A stretch of 64,000 nucleotides of DNA. It comes from Brevibacillus migulae. GTDB lineage: Bacteria; Bacillota; Bacilli; Brevibacillales; Brevibacillaceae. The translations under genes and the position numbers were made by a program. The stretch lies in assembly GCF_004521915.1 (NCBI RefSeq), contig NZ_SDKD01000011.1, forward strand, positions 113,257 to 177,256, in the 5' to 3' direction. Of this stretch, positions 44,079-52,746 are shown piece by piece (positions within the stretch are counted from its first letter, which is position 1; every line of letters starts with the position of its first letter). Below the pieces are notes generated by a model that was given only the letters and a program-made list of their open reading frames with translations, had not been told where the DNA came from and searched no databases.

Positions 44079-45362
44079 ATGTCAAAAGCGTCCGTACAAG
44101 AAACAAAGCTTCAGGCTGTTCTCTCGCTTCCACAGATTATTGCCCTGTATATCGGCTCTGTCATCGGTTCAGGGATCTTGCTGATTCCCGGACTCACTGC
44201 GGAGCTGGCAGGTCCCGCTTCCCTGATCGCTTGGCTCATGATGTCCATTCTTGTCCTGCCGATGGCCATCACGATGGGACTGCTGGCTGCAAGATACCCA
44301 AGCTCCGGTGGCGTCTCGCACTTTGTCCGGCTGGCCTTTGGTTCCCATTACGGAAACATGGTCGGCTGGTTCTTTCTTCTCTCCGTGCCCATTGGCGGAC
44401 CCGTTCTTGCCGTTACAGGCGCCAAGTATGTAGCCGTATTGCTACAGTGGAGCGAGCTGCAGATGTATGCGGTGGCCGCGCTTATCCTCATCATACCGCT
44501 CGTGATGAACATTTTCGGCCTTCAGCTGGCGGGAAAGGTGCAGACGATTGTCATCTCGTTGATCTTATCCATTTTGCTGTTGGCTATCGGTACGTCGATC
44601 CCCCATTATTCCTCCTCCAACTTTACGCCTTTCCTCCCGAATGGTTGGCTCAGCGTGGTCCAAGCAGCCGGTCTCATGTTCTGGTGCTTTATCGGCTGGG
44701 AAGCGGTGACGCATTTATCCGCGGAGTTTGTAGACCCGCAAAGGAATGCCATTCGCGGTGTTCTGTGGAGTGCGGGGATCGTCGCTCTGCTTTACTTTAC
44801 CGTTGCCCTCATGACGATTGCCACTCACAGCTACGGTGGCAATGTCTCCGCGGCATCCTTGAGTGTCATGGTGCAGCGAACGCTAGGCCCTGTCGGCGGC
44901 TGGATCGTCGCCGTTGCCGCGTTATTCATTTGCTTTGCCGCGCATAATGCCTATTCCAGCGCCGCTTCACGGATCGCCTTTGCGCTTTCTCAGGAGGGAG
45001 CCGCGCCAAAATGGTTCGGCGTCCTGCACCCAAAATACCAGACTCCCATCGGCGGCCTTGCATTTATCGGGGGTGGAAATCTCCTCGGGTTGCTGGCTTT
45101 ATTCAGCGGTGTCATCACTCTTGCGCAATTGATCGAATTGCCCAATGCCACCTTTATCGCTACGTACATCGGCGGTTGCCTGGCTGGTGTCCGTTTGCTC
45201 AGGAACAGCAGGCTGGGGAGCGCTGCTGCATGGATATCGTTGGTGGTCACGGTGTGTCTTTATCCGTTTTTGGGTTGGTCAGCTTTGTATCCCCTCGTCA
45301 TTTTGGCGATTCTGCAGGCCCGTCGGAAATGGAATCATTTTGAGGAAAAGAGGCGCCGGTAA
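44079..45362 (+). CDS. APC family amino-acid permease
   Basis: 427 residues with about 12 membrane helices. The start of the membrane domain, ALYIGSVIGSGILLIPGLTAELAGPASLIAW, is the APC signature with the substrate-binding GSGI break in helix 1. AARYPSSGGVSHFVRLAFG follows in helix 3. It resembles YjeH-type exporters or importers; substrate and direction are open. GGAGG lies before the ATG. It is the second gene of the MocR-linked operon and its last 28 nt overlap the convergent membrane protein gene. Confidence 0.88.
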   Translation: MSKASVQETKLQAVLSLPQIIALYIGSVIGSGILLIPGLTAELAGPASLIAWLMMSILVLPMAITMGLLAARYPSSGGVSHFVRLAFGSHYGNMVGWFFLLSVPIGGPVLAVTGAKYVAVLLQWSELQMYAVAALILIIPLVMNIFGLQLAGKVQTIVISLILSILLLAIGTSIPHYSSSNFTPFLPNGWLSVVQAAGLMFWCFIGWEAVTHLSAEFVDPQRNAIRGVLWSAGIVALLYFTVALMTIATHSYGGNVSAASLSVMVQRTLGPVGGWIVAVAALFICFAAHNAYSSAASRIAFALSQEGAAPKWFGVLHPKYQTPIGGLAFIGGGNLLGLLALFSGVITLAQLIELPNATFIATYIGGCLAGVRLLRNSRLGSAAAWISLVVTVCLYPFLGWSALYPLVILAILQARRKWNHFEEKRRR

Positions 45363-46018
45363 TAAATGGAGAACCCAATGATGACCGGAACAAAGATGAT
45401 CGTAGGAAGGAACCAGAGCAACAAATGGGTGGACTGAATCTGCAAAAGCCTCGGGGCACCGAACACGAGAAACGCAGTGACCGTAGCGATACAGCACCCA
45501 ATCATGCCACTGAAGTGCTGAAAAAACCAATGCATTCGCCCGGTTGGTTTTCGCAGCCAATATTTCAACTGAACGGAGCCTAGAAATACGCCGATTAGCG
45601 GAAAATAGGTGATCAGAGGGGATTGGATGGTAAAACCGTAAAGGCCGATGGCGATCCCTGAGCCGAGCAGCAGCCCGCTGACAAACAGGTCGGGAATAAC
45701 GCGATGAGCACCGCTTCGCTTCTTGAAGCGAAGCACGCGAATCCCATACCATGCCGTCGCACCGCTTAAGATCGCGATAAAAATCAAAAACCAGGAGAAT
45801 GAGATCCGTTCCAGATCGGCATCCCTATCAAAAAATATCCGGTACGCCCCCATGTAAAAAGCGGATAGAGAGACGAGCCCCATCGCCCACACATAGATCC
45901 AACCGACGCGATTGTGTACCTTCCCCCCTTTCTTGGTCACCATCGGAATCCAAAACAAGAGCAGTGCCGTAAATCCCGCTCCAATATGGAGTCCTCGAAA
46001 TAGCAAGAATAAAGTCAT
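45335..46018 (-). CDS. Multi-pass membrane protein, DUF2306-like
   Basis: 227 residues, about seven hydrophobic helices. LHIGAGFTALLLFWIPMVTKKGGKVHNRVGWIYVWAM has the His, KGGKxHxxxG and aromatic pattern I associate with DUF2306 membrane proteins; no function is known for that family. GGAGG lies 7 nt before the ATG at 46018. Its 3' end overlaps the convergent permease gene by 28 nt, an arrangement with no room for a terminator. Confidence 0.65.
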   Translation of the reverse strand: MTLFLLFRGLHIGAGFTALLLFWIPMVTKKGGKVHNRVGWIYVWAMGLVSLSAFYMGAYRIFFDRDADLERISFSWFLIFIAILSGATAWYGIRVLRFKKRSGAHRVIPDLFVSGLLLGSGIAIGLYGFTIQSPLITYFPLIGVFLGSVQLKYWLRKPTGRMHWFFQHFSGMIGCCIATVTAFLVFGAPRLLQIQSTHLLLWFLPTIIFVPVIIGFSIYYRRLFSSK

Positions 46019-46142
46019 CTGACCGCCTCCGCGAAAAGGATCGCCATTCGTTTCGGCGATCCTTTGATTCATAACATCACTATCAAGTTTATTCTTTTCA
46101 GTTTTCTGTATTGTAACATTTTTCCGATTTGTTTTTTCACAA

Positions 46143-46200
46143 AAAAGTAGCCGTCTCTTTCAACGGCCAATCCGCTTCGCTGTTAACTCCACAGCTACTT
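46143..46200 (-). terminator. Possible terminator downstream of the oxidase relic
   Basis: AAGTAGC (46145-46151) pairs with GCTACTT (46194-46200) across a long partly paired loop; on the minus strand the stem ends in TTTTTTG. Confidence 0.45.
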
Positions 46201-46203
46201 CCA

Positions 46204-46563
46204 TTATTCTGCGATCCCTGTTTGTTTTTGGGCTAAGCATGTATCATCCAGATCTTTGATCGAGGTATAGCCGGATATCGCCAGCTGCAGCTCGGTTTGT
46301 GCGATCAAGTGCTCGATTACTTCCTGTACACCCGCTTCTCCTGCTACGGCGAGTCCATAAATATAGGGCCGGCCGATCAACACCGCATCAGCACCGAGCG
46401 CAATGGCTTTGATGATGTCCGCGCCTCTCCGAATGCCGCTATCTAGGAGGACCGGCACTCTTCCCGCCACTTTCCGCACAATCAAGGGGAGCATATCCAG
46501 CGTGGCTACGGCACCATCAAGCTGGCGTCCGCCGTGATTGGAGACGGTGATGCCGTCTACTCC
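46204..46563 (-). pseudogene. C-terminal relic of an FMN-dependent alpha-hydroxyacid oxidase
   Basis: About 119 codons remain. GVDGITVSNHGGRQLDGA, then PVLLDSGIRRGADIIKAIALGADAVLIGRPYIYGLA, are the last third of the glycolate/lactate oxidase barrel, including the His and Arg that hold substrate and the FMN-phosphate segment. The N-terminal two thirds (about 240 residues) are missing. A TAA stands in frame four codons before the homology, and no ribosome site is visible. The break falls exactly at the end of the upstream coiled-coil gene, whose stop codon lies in the relic. It cannot be functional. Confidence 0.85.
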
Positions 46564-47096
46564 AGGTTCGTTTTACCCGGGTCGCTATCGCGTTTCAACG
46601 GTTTCCCGGTAGGCGGAGCGGGAATGACTGAACTATAGGTCAGCTGCTCCAGCTGGTGGCTCAACGCCATCAAATCCGCATTGAGCTGATGCAGCTGGTC
46701 AGTTAGCTGCTGCTCCTCCTCATAGGCCTGCAAGGTCTGACTGGCAAACCCGCTCATGCTCTGCTGCTGGGACTGGCTTGCGTGCTCAAACTGTTCTTTT
46801 GCTTCACCCAAGGATTGCCGGTACATGGTGGCGAGCTGTCCTTCCGACTCAACCATGACCTGGTTTGCCTTTTCGAGCTCCGTTCTGATCTGCGTGATTT
46901 GATTGCGTAAAGGATCGATTTGTTGTTTGCTTAGGCTGGCATTTTGGTTGCTCAGCTGTGTGGTCACATTTTGCAAGGAATTCACGATCGTTTGCACCTG
47001 ATTGGCGGCAACCAAGTTATTGGCAGCCAATTGATTGATCGATTGGACAGATTGATTGATCCGCGTAACCAGCTCGTTAATCTGTTGATTTGGCAT
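46557..47096 (-). CDS. Coiled-coil protein, possibly truncated at its C-terminus
   Basis: 179 residues, Gln/Asn-rich, no signal peptide. Long heptad-rich helices cover most of it (NQQINELVTRINQSVQSINQL, LRNQITQIRTELEKANQVMVE, EEEQQLTDQLHQLNADLMALSHQLEQL), then a proline-rich end (VIPAPPTGKPLKRDSDPGKTNLE). No family recognised. The ATG 47096 follows GGGTGA. The final codon and TAG stop lie on the junction with the oxidase relic, so the true C-terminus may have been lost in a deletion. Confidence 0.6.
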   Translation of the reverse strand: MPNQQINELVTRINQSVQSINQLAANNLVAANQVQTIVNSLQNVTTQLSNQNASLSKQQIDPLRNQITQIRTELEKANQVMVESEGQLATMYRQSLGEAKEQFEHASQSQQQSMSGFASQTLQAYEEEQQLTDQLHQLNADLMALSHQLEQLTYSSVIPAPPTGKPLKRDSDPGKTNLE

Positions 47097-47180
47097 GGTA
47101 TTCACCCTTTACGAGAAAGTAACGGTTACATTATGAGCCTTTGCTTGGAATCCTATCCAATCCGATCAATCTAGCCAATG

Positions 47181-48374
47181 CTAGGAGACGTGGCCGCTCG
47201 CTGCCATAGGCTCTCCGGTTTCCTGAGCCGCTTCTTTCATCATACTGCGCCGCTCCTGATAGTAACGGAGAACGACCAGGAGCAAGAACAAACCTGTCAG
47301 CAGCAAAAATCCGCCGATCTCCGGGATCATGTCACCGAGGGAAGCTCCGCGCAACCCCATGTCGCGAATGAAACGCAGGTACCAGACCATCGGGAAAAAA
47401 TTGCCGATCATCTTGGCCCATACCGGCAAGATAGCTTGTGAGATCGTGGCTCCGCTGAAAACAAAACCCGGTACCACGACAAGCATCATTTTGCTCATCG
47501 CTTCGCCTGGGTGCTTGGCTTTCCAGGAAGCAAACATGGCCAATAATCCGGTAGAGATGGTGTACAAAAATGTAGGAAGCAAAAACTCCAGGGGATTGCC
47601 TGCGAATCGGAAACCGCCAACGAGCTTCAACAGCCCAAGCCCGAAGAAGAGTCCGACCCCCATAAAAAACGAATAGGGCAACACACGACTCGCCACATCA
47701 AGTGCGGATCTCCCCATGATTTCTCCTCTGATTTGCCCAGTCATCCGCAGCCTTGCCATCAAAGGCAGTGCCGTCATATTGAAAAAGAGCGTCGGATATA
47801 AAATCACAAAACCGAGTACGGTCGTATTGGCATAATTGCTATTGGGATTATACAGCATGCGCTGCTGGATGCTGATATTGGACAATGTGCCGGTCACTTG
47901 ATCGTCGCTAATCCCCATCGCTTTGACCCGTGGCAAGGAAACCGCCATGTTTTCCGCCGTCACTACCTCCTGTACAGCGGTGCGCAAATTCGCCGTCCCC
48001 ATCGTGTTCGTATTATCCAAAAACAAGCCGATGGTGTTGGGCATCGCCTTATAATGATTTTCCTCCAACCCTTCGGCCAGATACATGACCGCCAGATATT
48101 TGTCCCCGTAAAACACCTCGTCGACGTTTACTTTTTCATGAACCACCTCTTGGATGTCGATGTACTGGGAGGCATTCATCTTTTCTATCAATTGCTGACT
48201 GTAAGCGGTATTGTCCATATCGACGACGAATACTTTGCCCTCGTTCACCTGGTTATTGACGAATATGGCGCTAAAAATCAAGACAATGACGACAGGGGCT
48301 GCGATCGCCATGATGTAATACTTCCCGGCTTTCCCGCTCAGCAGCAAGAAAAATTCATCGCGCAGGGATTTCAT
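47181..48374 (-). CDS. ABC-2 type transporter permease
   Basis: 397 residues. One N-terminal helix (YIMAIAAPVVIVLIFSAIFVN), a ~160-residue outside domain, and a C-terminal block of five or six helices match the ABC2_membrane_3 (YhgE/YbhR-like) architecture. These permeases export drugs, lipids or polysaccharides with an ATPase. The gene overlaps the HlyD-type gene by 20 nt, but no ATP-binding subunit is encoded nearby. The energy source is therefore unresolved, or the ATPase is encoded elsewhere. Confidence 0.8.
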   Translation of the reverse strand: MKSLRDEFFLLLSGKAGKYYIMAIAAPVVIVLIFSAIFVNNQVNEGKVFVVDMDNTAYSQQLIEKMNASQYIDIQEVVHEKVNVDEVFYGDKYLAVMYLAEGLEENHYKAMPNTIGLFLDNTNTMGTANLRTAVQEVVTAENMAVSLPRVKAMGISDDQVTGTLSNISIQQRMLYNPNSNYANTTVLGFVILYPTLFFNMTALPLMARLRMTGQIRGEIMGRSALDVASRVLPYSFFMGVGLFFGLGLLKLVGGFRFAGNPLEFLLPTFLYTISTGLLAMFASWKAKHPGEAMSKMMLVVVPGFVFSGATISQAILPVWAKMIGNFFPMVWYLRFIRDMGLRGASLGDMIPEIGGFLLLTGLFLLLVVLRYYQERRSMMKEAAQETGEPMAASGHVS

Positions 48375-49539
48375 CTAGGTTCACCTCGATCGTCATGCCG
48401 GGCAGCAATTTTTCGGTGCGCTCTACTTGGACACGCACCTGGAAAGAGGCTAGATCCGCCTGCCCTTTTTCTCTGCTCATGCGTAAATTGGCAAATTGCG
48501 GAGCTGCCGTAATGAACTCGATCTTACCGTCAATGCTTTGATCCAGAGCGACCAAATGACCTTGCAGCTTTTCCCCAGCCTTGAGCTTTGTCACCTGCTG
48601 TTCATCGACATACACATCGTAGTACAGCTGATCGGTTTCCAGCATGATGACCGGTGCCCCCGCTGCTACGTTTTCGCCAATCTTGGAAACGACCTTGATA
48701 ATCTTCCCATCTTGCGGAGCCTGCAGCGTAAGGCGGTCCCGTTTTACCCCAAGCGTCTGTAATTGAACCTCCAGCCCTTCTTTTTGCGCCTGCAATCTCT
48801 CAATCTCTACCTTTTGGGTATCCAATTCTTTACGGGCTTGATCCACCTGGGATAAAGCGGTTTTGGCATTTTCGGTAGACAGCGAGGCCTGCATTTTTTC
48901 TTCCGTTGTCGCGCCCGTCATCATTTTGGCCAATGCCTCCTGCTGCTGCATGACCGCCTTTTCTGCTAAGGATAGCGCCGTTGAAATATTGTCATAGTCC
49001 GCTTTGGATAATGCACCTTGCTCGTACAATTGCTTCATGCGGGTATACGATCTTTTGGTATCCTCATAGCTGGCCATCGCGGATTGAACCGCCAGCTGCT
49101 GCTGCCTGATGTCCTCATCCCTCGCACCATCGAATACCTGCTTTTGGGATGTCTCTGCTTTTTTGATGCCAATGAGCGCTTGCGTTTGCTGCGTATTGAT
49201 TTTTTCGTAGCCTACCTGAATGGAGCTGGCCGTCTGCTTGATCTGTGCATCCAGCTGCGCGATATCCTTTTGCAGCTTGCTGATTTCCAGGTCAATGTCG
49301 GTAGAATCAAGCTTCATGAGCACATCGCCTTTTTTGACATGCTGTTCTTCCTCTACCAACACCTCGGTAATTTTTCCCCCGACCTGCTGAAAGGAGACAT
49401 TGACTTGCTCAGCCGTCAGCAGGCTTCCTTTTTGTTCGCTTGCTACCGTTACCGGGTCATAGCCTTTGCTCATGAGCATAGCGCCTCCACCGATCAGCAA
49501 AACGATGGCGATTGCCGGGATCATTCCATTTTTATTCAT
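48355..49539 (-). CDS. HlyD/MFP-family membrane fusion protein
   Basis: 394 residues. One N-terminal membrane anchor (MIPAIAIVLLIGGGAMLM). A biotinyl-lipoyl-like half (VSFQQVGGKITEVLVEEEQHVKKGDVLMKLDSTD) comes before a ~160-residue coiled-coil hairpin. The second lipoyl half (LQAPQDGKIIKVVSKIGENVAAGAPVIMLE) and a beta-barrel domain complete it. Such proteins couple a membrane transporter to the cell exterior. AGGAG is upstream of ATG 49539. It is co-transcribed with the ABC-2 permease and preceded by a palindrome that also resembles a site before marR. Confidence 0.87.
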   Translation of the reverse strand: MNKNGMIPAIAIVLLIGGGAMLMSKGYDPVTVASEQKGSLLTAEQVNVSFQQVGGKITEVLVEEEQHVKKGDVLMKLDSTDIDLEISKLQKDIAQLDAQIKQTASSIQVGYEKINTQQTQALIGIKKAETSQKQVFDGARDEDIRQQQLAVQSAMASYEDTKRSYTRMKQLYEQGALSKADYDNISTALSLAEKAVMQQQEALAKMMTGATTEEKMQASLSTENAKTALSQVDQARKELDTQKVEIERLQAQKEGLEVQLQTLGVKRDRLTLQAPQDGKIIKVVSKIGENVAAGAPVIMLETDQLYYDVYVDEQQVTKLKAGEKLQGHLVALDQSIDGKIEFITAAPQFANLRMSREKGQADLASFQVRVQVERTEKLLPGMTIEVNLDEIPAR

Positions 49540-49581
49540 GCGATTTTTCTCTCCTATTCCCATCATATGGTGCCCTCTATG

Positions 49582-49599
49582 TAGTTAGCCACCTAACTA
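49582..49599. promoter_or_regulatory. Palindromic MarR-type operator before the HlyD-type gene
   Basis: TAGTTAGCCACCTAACTA is a perfect dyad (TAGTTAG/CTAACTA). It lies between the MarR gene and its downstream operon, and a close variant occurs at 50190-50207 upstream of marR. Confidence 0.6.
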
Positions 49600-49625
49600 T
49601 TGTGCCCACAGAAGAAGCGGACACT

Positions 49626-50141
49626 CTACTGTTGCCCTTCTGCTTTCGGAATCTCTGCATCGATTCGCTCGATATAAGAAATCAGCATGCGACGATCCTC
49701 TTCCGTCAATCCTTGCATTAATCGGGAGATCAGCAAAAAATGGTCCGGCAGCACAGCCTGCATCCGCTCGATCCCTTTTTGCGTCATTCTGGTCATGATC
49801 ATTCTACGGTCCTTGGGATGGCTCTTGCGCTCTACCAAGCCCTCTCTCTCCAATCCATCCAGCAAGCCGGTCACCGTTGCCCGGGTAATGCCCGCTTTCT
49901 CCGCCAGCTCAGATGGGAGAAAGGAACGATCGCTTTCTTTATAAAAGATCATCAACAGATTGAACTTTCCTTGCGATATCCCGAATCTGGCCAGATTATC
50001 ATGGATGTGGTGAAACACATTGGTTGCTACCCGCATGAAAAGCAGCGCCGTTTCCACGGAGGATACGTCCAGCTCCGGGATTTTTCTGGATAATTCCTGG
50101 AGGGTCGCTCTGGTAGGCAAGTCTCGTAAGTCGAATTCCAT
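49626..50141 (-). CDS. MarR-family repressor of the HlyD/permease operon
   Basis: 171 residues. Winged-helix core: LPSELAEKAGITRATVTGLLDGLEREGLVERKSHPKDRRMIMTRMTQKG, with the wing D-R-R typical of MarR. It probably represses itself and the HlyD/ABC-2 genes downstream, since similar operator palindromes lie before both. AAAGGAGG precedes the ATG. The ligand is unknown, presumably a toxic substrate of the exporter. Confidence 0.88.
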   Translation of the reverse strand: MEFDLRDLPTRATLQELSRKIPELDVSSVETALLFMRVATNVFHHIHDNLARFGISQGKFNLLMIFYKESDRSFLPSELAEKAGITRATVTGLLDGLEREGLVERKSHPKDRRMIMTRMTQKGIERMQAVLPDHFLLISRLMQGLTEEDRRMLISYIERIDAEIPKAEGQQ

Positions 50142-50189
50142 CTCGTTATTCCTCCTTTCTTTTTATACATGCATATACGTCAAAAATGA

Positions 50190-50207
50190 TTAGCCGCCTT
50201 ACTATAA
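50190..50207. promoter_or_regulatory. MarR-type operator upstream of marR
   Basis: TTAGCCGCCTTACTATAA closely resembles the core TTAGCCACCTAACTA of the perfect palindrome at 49582-49599. It lies 49 nt before the marR start, consistent with autoregulation. Confidence 0.45.
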
Positions 50208-50287
50208 TAAGGAACCGGATTTTCCCTGTCAATAAGGAATGCCACAATCCAGTGTCCGTCTGGGGTTCCGATTTTGCCTCTGTTTTT

Positions 50288-50932
50288 TTATTGGCCGCGT
50301 TTGACTTTGTACATATGATGATCAGCTGCTTTCATCAAATCATCCACTGTCGTTGCATCGTGAGGATAAACTGCGCAACCTATGGAGAGCGTGATCTCGT
50401 CATTGGCAAGAGTCCTCTCGATCCTTGCTTTTATTGATAGAGCCGTTTCAAGGGACGAATCAAGCAAAATCACAATGAACTCATCTCCTCCCCATCTGCA
50501 AACAATATCGGTTTTTCTAGTTTGCTCCACCAGCGCGCTCGCTACCTTTTGCAGTACGGTATCCCCATATTTATGGCCGTATTGATCATTCATTTGTTTG
50601 AATTGGTTGATGTCAATCACAAGCAGGCTCAATTCCCTATTGCCTTTTCTTGCTTGCGTTAACATTTTTGGGAATTTGCCATCGATAAAACGTCTGTTAA
50701 ACACTTTCGTCAAAGCATCCTTTTGAGAAAAAAAGGTTGCTCTGTCAAACTGATGTCCTGCCCACAAAGCGATCATTAAGCCAAACAGGTTTGTAAAAAT
50801 CTCGATTTGGGATCCTTTAGATGTTATGTAAGTGAGGTACTCTGCACGGTCCGTTATGATATATAAGACATGCCATAAAATCATCACAATAAGCATGGCG
50901 ATAGTTGCAAACACTTTACCGGTGTATTTCAT
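50288..50932 (-). CDS. GGDEF-domain diguanylate cyclase
   Basis: 214 residues. Two N-terminal membrane helices (about 7-27 and 45-60) precede a GGDEF domain (about 75-214). The active site is intact: RWGGDEFIVILLD, with KDALTKVFNRRFID and DINQFKQMNDQYGHKYGD supplying metal and substrate residues. No inhibitory RxxD is seen at the usual place. It should make cyclic di-GMP at the inner face of the membrane. AGGAG lies before the ATG. Signal unknown. Confidence 0.88.
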   Translation of the reverse strand: MKYTGKVFATIAMLIVMILWHVLYIITDRAEYLTYITSKGSQIEIFTNLFGLMIALWAGHQFDRATFFSQKDALTKVFNRRFIDGKFPKMLTQARKGNRELSLLVIDINQFKQMNDQYGHKYGDTVLQKVASALVEQTRKTDIVCRWGGDEFIVILLDSSLETALSIKARIERTLANDEITLSIGCAVYPHDATTVDDLMKAADHHMYKVKRGQ

Positions 50933-51149
50933 TTTTGATCTCCTGAATCTATTGGTATAGTTTGAATTCCCTTAGAAACCTATGTTCAAACGATAATTTT
51001 GCATTTGCAGCATGTCACTCCTCTTATCCTTTTCAACGGCGTGGTCTGCCAATATGATATTTGCCAGCACCCATGACCAATACATGATGACGTCCAAAAT
51101 AAGAAACGATCTCCTTGGCAAATTGATTAAGAATTGCCCAAACGAAAAT

Positions 51150-51166
51150 ATTTGCATTTTGCAAAT
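51150..51166. promoter_or_regulatory. Palindrome, arsenic cluster, upstream of the CC-MarR gene
   Basis: ATTTGCATTTTGCAAAT (dyad TTGCA/TGCAA with central TTT). Nearly the same palindrome occurs at 51685-51701 before the permease gene. A probable operator of the adjacent MarR-type regulator. Confidence 0.6.
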
Positions 51167-51200
51167 AATAGTGATATAACTGAAGCAAGAGGTGAAATTA

Positions 51201-51647
51201 ATGGAAAACCTTCGCGAATTGTTCCAGGTTATGACGAGACGATTTGGTCTTTTAAATAAAAACTGCTGTCAAATTGGCGGAATTGAAGTTTCTCTGGTGC
51301 AGAGCCATATCCTATATGAAATCAGCAGACAAAATAAACCGTCCATGCAACATGTGGCTGATACGTTAGGGATGGACATCACCACATTTAGTCGCCAGAT
51401 CCAGACGCTTGTTAAGATGGAATTGGTGACAAAAACGCCTCTTCCTGAAGATAGGCGGGTATATCTCCTTGCGCTGACAACCGAAGGAAAGTTTGTTGCA
51501 GCAACGATTGACGAGCAAATGAATCAATATTTAAACGAAGTATTCGCTAACATGAGTGAATTTGAACGAGAAATGGTTATCAAATCCGTTAGGCTTCTCA
51601 ACGAGGCTATGTCCAAGTCATCAGTCTGTTGTAAGCCATTAGCCTGA
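51201..51647 (+). CDS. MarR-family regulator with vicinal cysteine pairs
   Basis: 148 residues. Winged helix PSMQHVADTLGMDITTFSRQIQTLVKMELVTKTPLPEDRRVYLLALTTEG. Two adjacent-cysteine pairs are present: NKNCCQ at 22-23 near the dimer region, and SVCCKPLA at 143-144 in the tail. Vicinal thiols bind As(III) tightly, so it may be an arsenical-sensing regulator. GAGGTG lies before ATG 51201; a GTG at 51192 is in frame. Palindromes lie upstream of it and of the following permease gene. It is first of a plus-strand run of six genes. Confidence 0.82.
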   Translation: MENLRELFQVMTRRFGLLNKNCCQIGGIEVSLVQSHILYEISRQNKPSMQHVADTLGMDITTFSRQIQTLVKMELVTKTPLPEDRRVYLLALTTEGKFVAATIDEQMNQYLNEVFANMSEFEREMVIKSVRLLNEAMSKSSVCCKPLA

Positions 51648-51684
51648 GCAAGATCAACCACCTTGCTCTTCTTATAGAATATAT

Positions 51685-51701
51685 ACTTGCATTTTGCAAG
51701 T
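51685..51701. promoter_or_regulatory. Palindrome, arsenic cluster, upstream of the permease gene
   Basis: ACTTGCATTTTGCAAGT, matching the central 13 bases of the palindrome at 51150-51166. It lies 19 nt before the permease start. Confidence 0.6.
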
Positions 51702-51719
51702 AATAAGGAGTGTTGACGT

Positions 51720-52586
51720 ATGTGGTCTCTGGTGTTTCAAAGTTTCTTATCCATCGCTTTGGAGCTTTCCCTGTTATTCATCGGTATTTCTTTCCTGATC
51801 AACCTGCTTCAAGGCCTGATTCCCTACGATAAAATGGAACGACTCATGGAGAAGAGCCATCCGTTGGTTAGTGCAGTAGTAGCATTAGCTTTCGCGTTTA
51901 TTACGCCATTCTGCTCTTGCTCAACAATCCCTGTCGTGGTCAATCTTCTCAACAAAAAAGTGCGCTTTGGGATCGTCATGATTTTCTTGTTCTCTTCACC
52001 GGTACTTGACCCAACGATTATTACCCTAATGACCGCTGTTCTTGGATATAAGGTGGCGATCGCTTATACCGTAATCACTTCCGTACTGTCTGTCGTGATT
52101 GGCTTTGCTTTAGAGAAGTTTGGTTTTGAAAATCAAATCAAAAAAGTCGTCGTTTCGGGGTATCAAAAGCCAGGCAAAAAGTTTGACATAAAAGCAGCTT
52201 TTGCTGAAACATTTCAACTCATGAAGACCGTATATCCGTATTTGCTCATTGGCGCAGGTATTGGCGCTTTCATTCACGGCGCTGTTCCTACAGATTGGAT
52301 TACCACTTATATGGGAGGTGATAAGTGGTGGCTTGTTCCTGTTGCAGCGATCATCGGAATTCCACTCTACATTAGGCTTTCCACGATGATCCCGATTTCA
52401 CAAATCATGATTGCGAAAGGCATGGCCCTGGGGCCCGTTATGGCGCTCATGATTAGCTCGGCAGGTGCAAGCTTACCTGAACTGACATTGTTAAATAGTA
52501 TCTTTAAAAAGAAACTTGTCTTCGCATTTATTGGCTCTGTGTTTACGATGTCAACCATATCCGGATTCTTGTTCTACATGATCTAA
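51720..52586 (+). CDS. ArsP-like permease (UPF0718/DUF318)
   Basis: 288 residues, about eight membrane helices. AFAFITPFCSCSTIPVVVNLL carries the FCSCS motif characteristic of the DUF318 permeases, which include ArsP, an exporter of trivalent organoarsenicals. The second half repeats the layout (SSAGASLPELTLLNSIF). AAGGAG precedes the ATG. Neighbouring arsR and arsI-like genes support an organoarsenical efflux role. It is probably repressed by the CC-MarR protein through the upstream palindrome. Confidence 0.85.
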   Translation: MWSLVFQSFLSIALELSLLFIGISFLINLLQGLIPYDKMERLMEKSHPLVSAVVALAFAFITPFCSCSTIPVVVNLLNKKVRFGIVMIFLFSSPVLDPTIITLMTAVLGYKVAIAYTVITSVLSVVIGFALEKFGFENQIKKVVVSGYQKPGKKFDIKAAFAETFQLMKTVYPYLLIGAGIGAFIHGAVPTDWITTYMGGDKWWLVPVAAIIGIPLYIRLSTMIPISQIMIAKGMALGPVMALMISSAGASLPELTLLNSIFKKKLVFAFIGSVFTMSTISGFLFYMI

Positions 52587-52600
52587 GGAGGTATTTCACA

Positions 52601-52738
52601 ATGGGAATTTTAAAAGGACTGTTTCAAAAAAAAGAAAGTTCTTGCTGTGACGTAAAAATTGTTGAAGTAAAAGAAGAAACGAAGGTTGAATCTCAAGCAA
52701 AAGAAAATTCAAAAGGAAGCTCTTGCTGCAGTAAATAA
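52601..52738 (+). CDS. Small CC-tailed protein (45 aa), arsenic cluster
   Basis: 45 residues: MGILKGLFQKKESSCCDV, a Lys/Glu-rich middle, and the end SSCCSK. AAGGAGG sits upstream of the ATG, 14 nt after the permease stop, so it is co-transcribed with it. The two CC pairs and the short amphipathic N-terminus suggest a metalloid-binding peptide, perhaps a chaperone handing arsenicals to the permease. No family recognised. A GC-rich hairpin follows. Confidence 0.7.
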   Translation: MGILKGLFQKKESSCCDVKIVEVKEETKVESQAKENSKGSSCCSK

Positions 52739-52746
52739 GCAAAATG

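Noticed and set aside
50972..51157. 61-codon minus-strand ORF between the GGDEF and CC-MarR genes
   Set aside because: No ribosome site, and it starts inside the MarR palindrome; probably intergenic.
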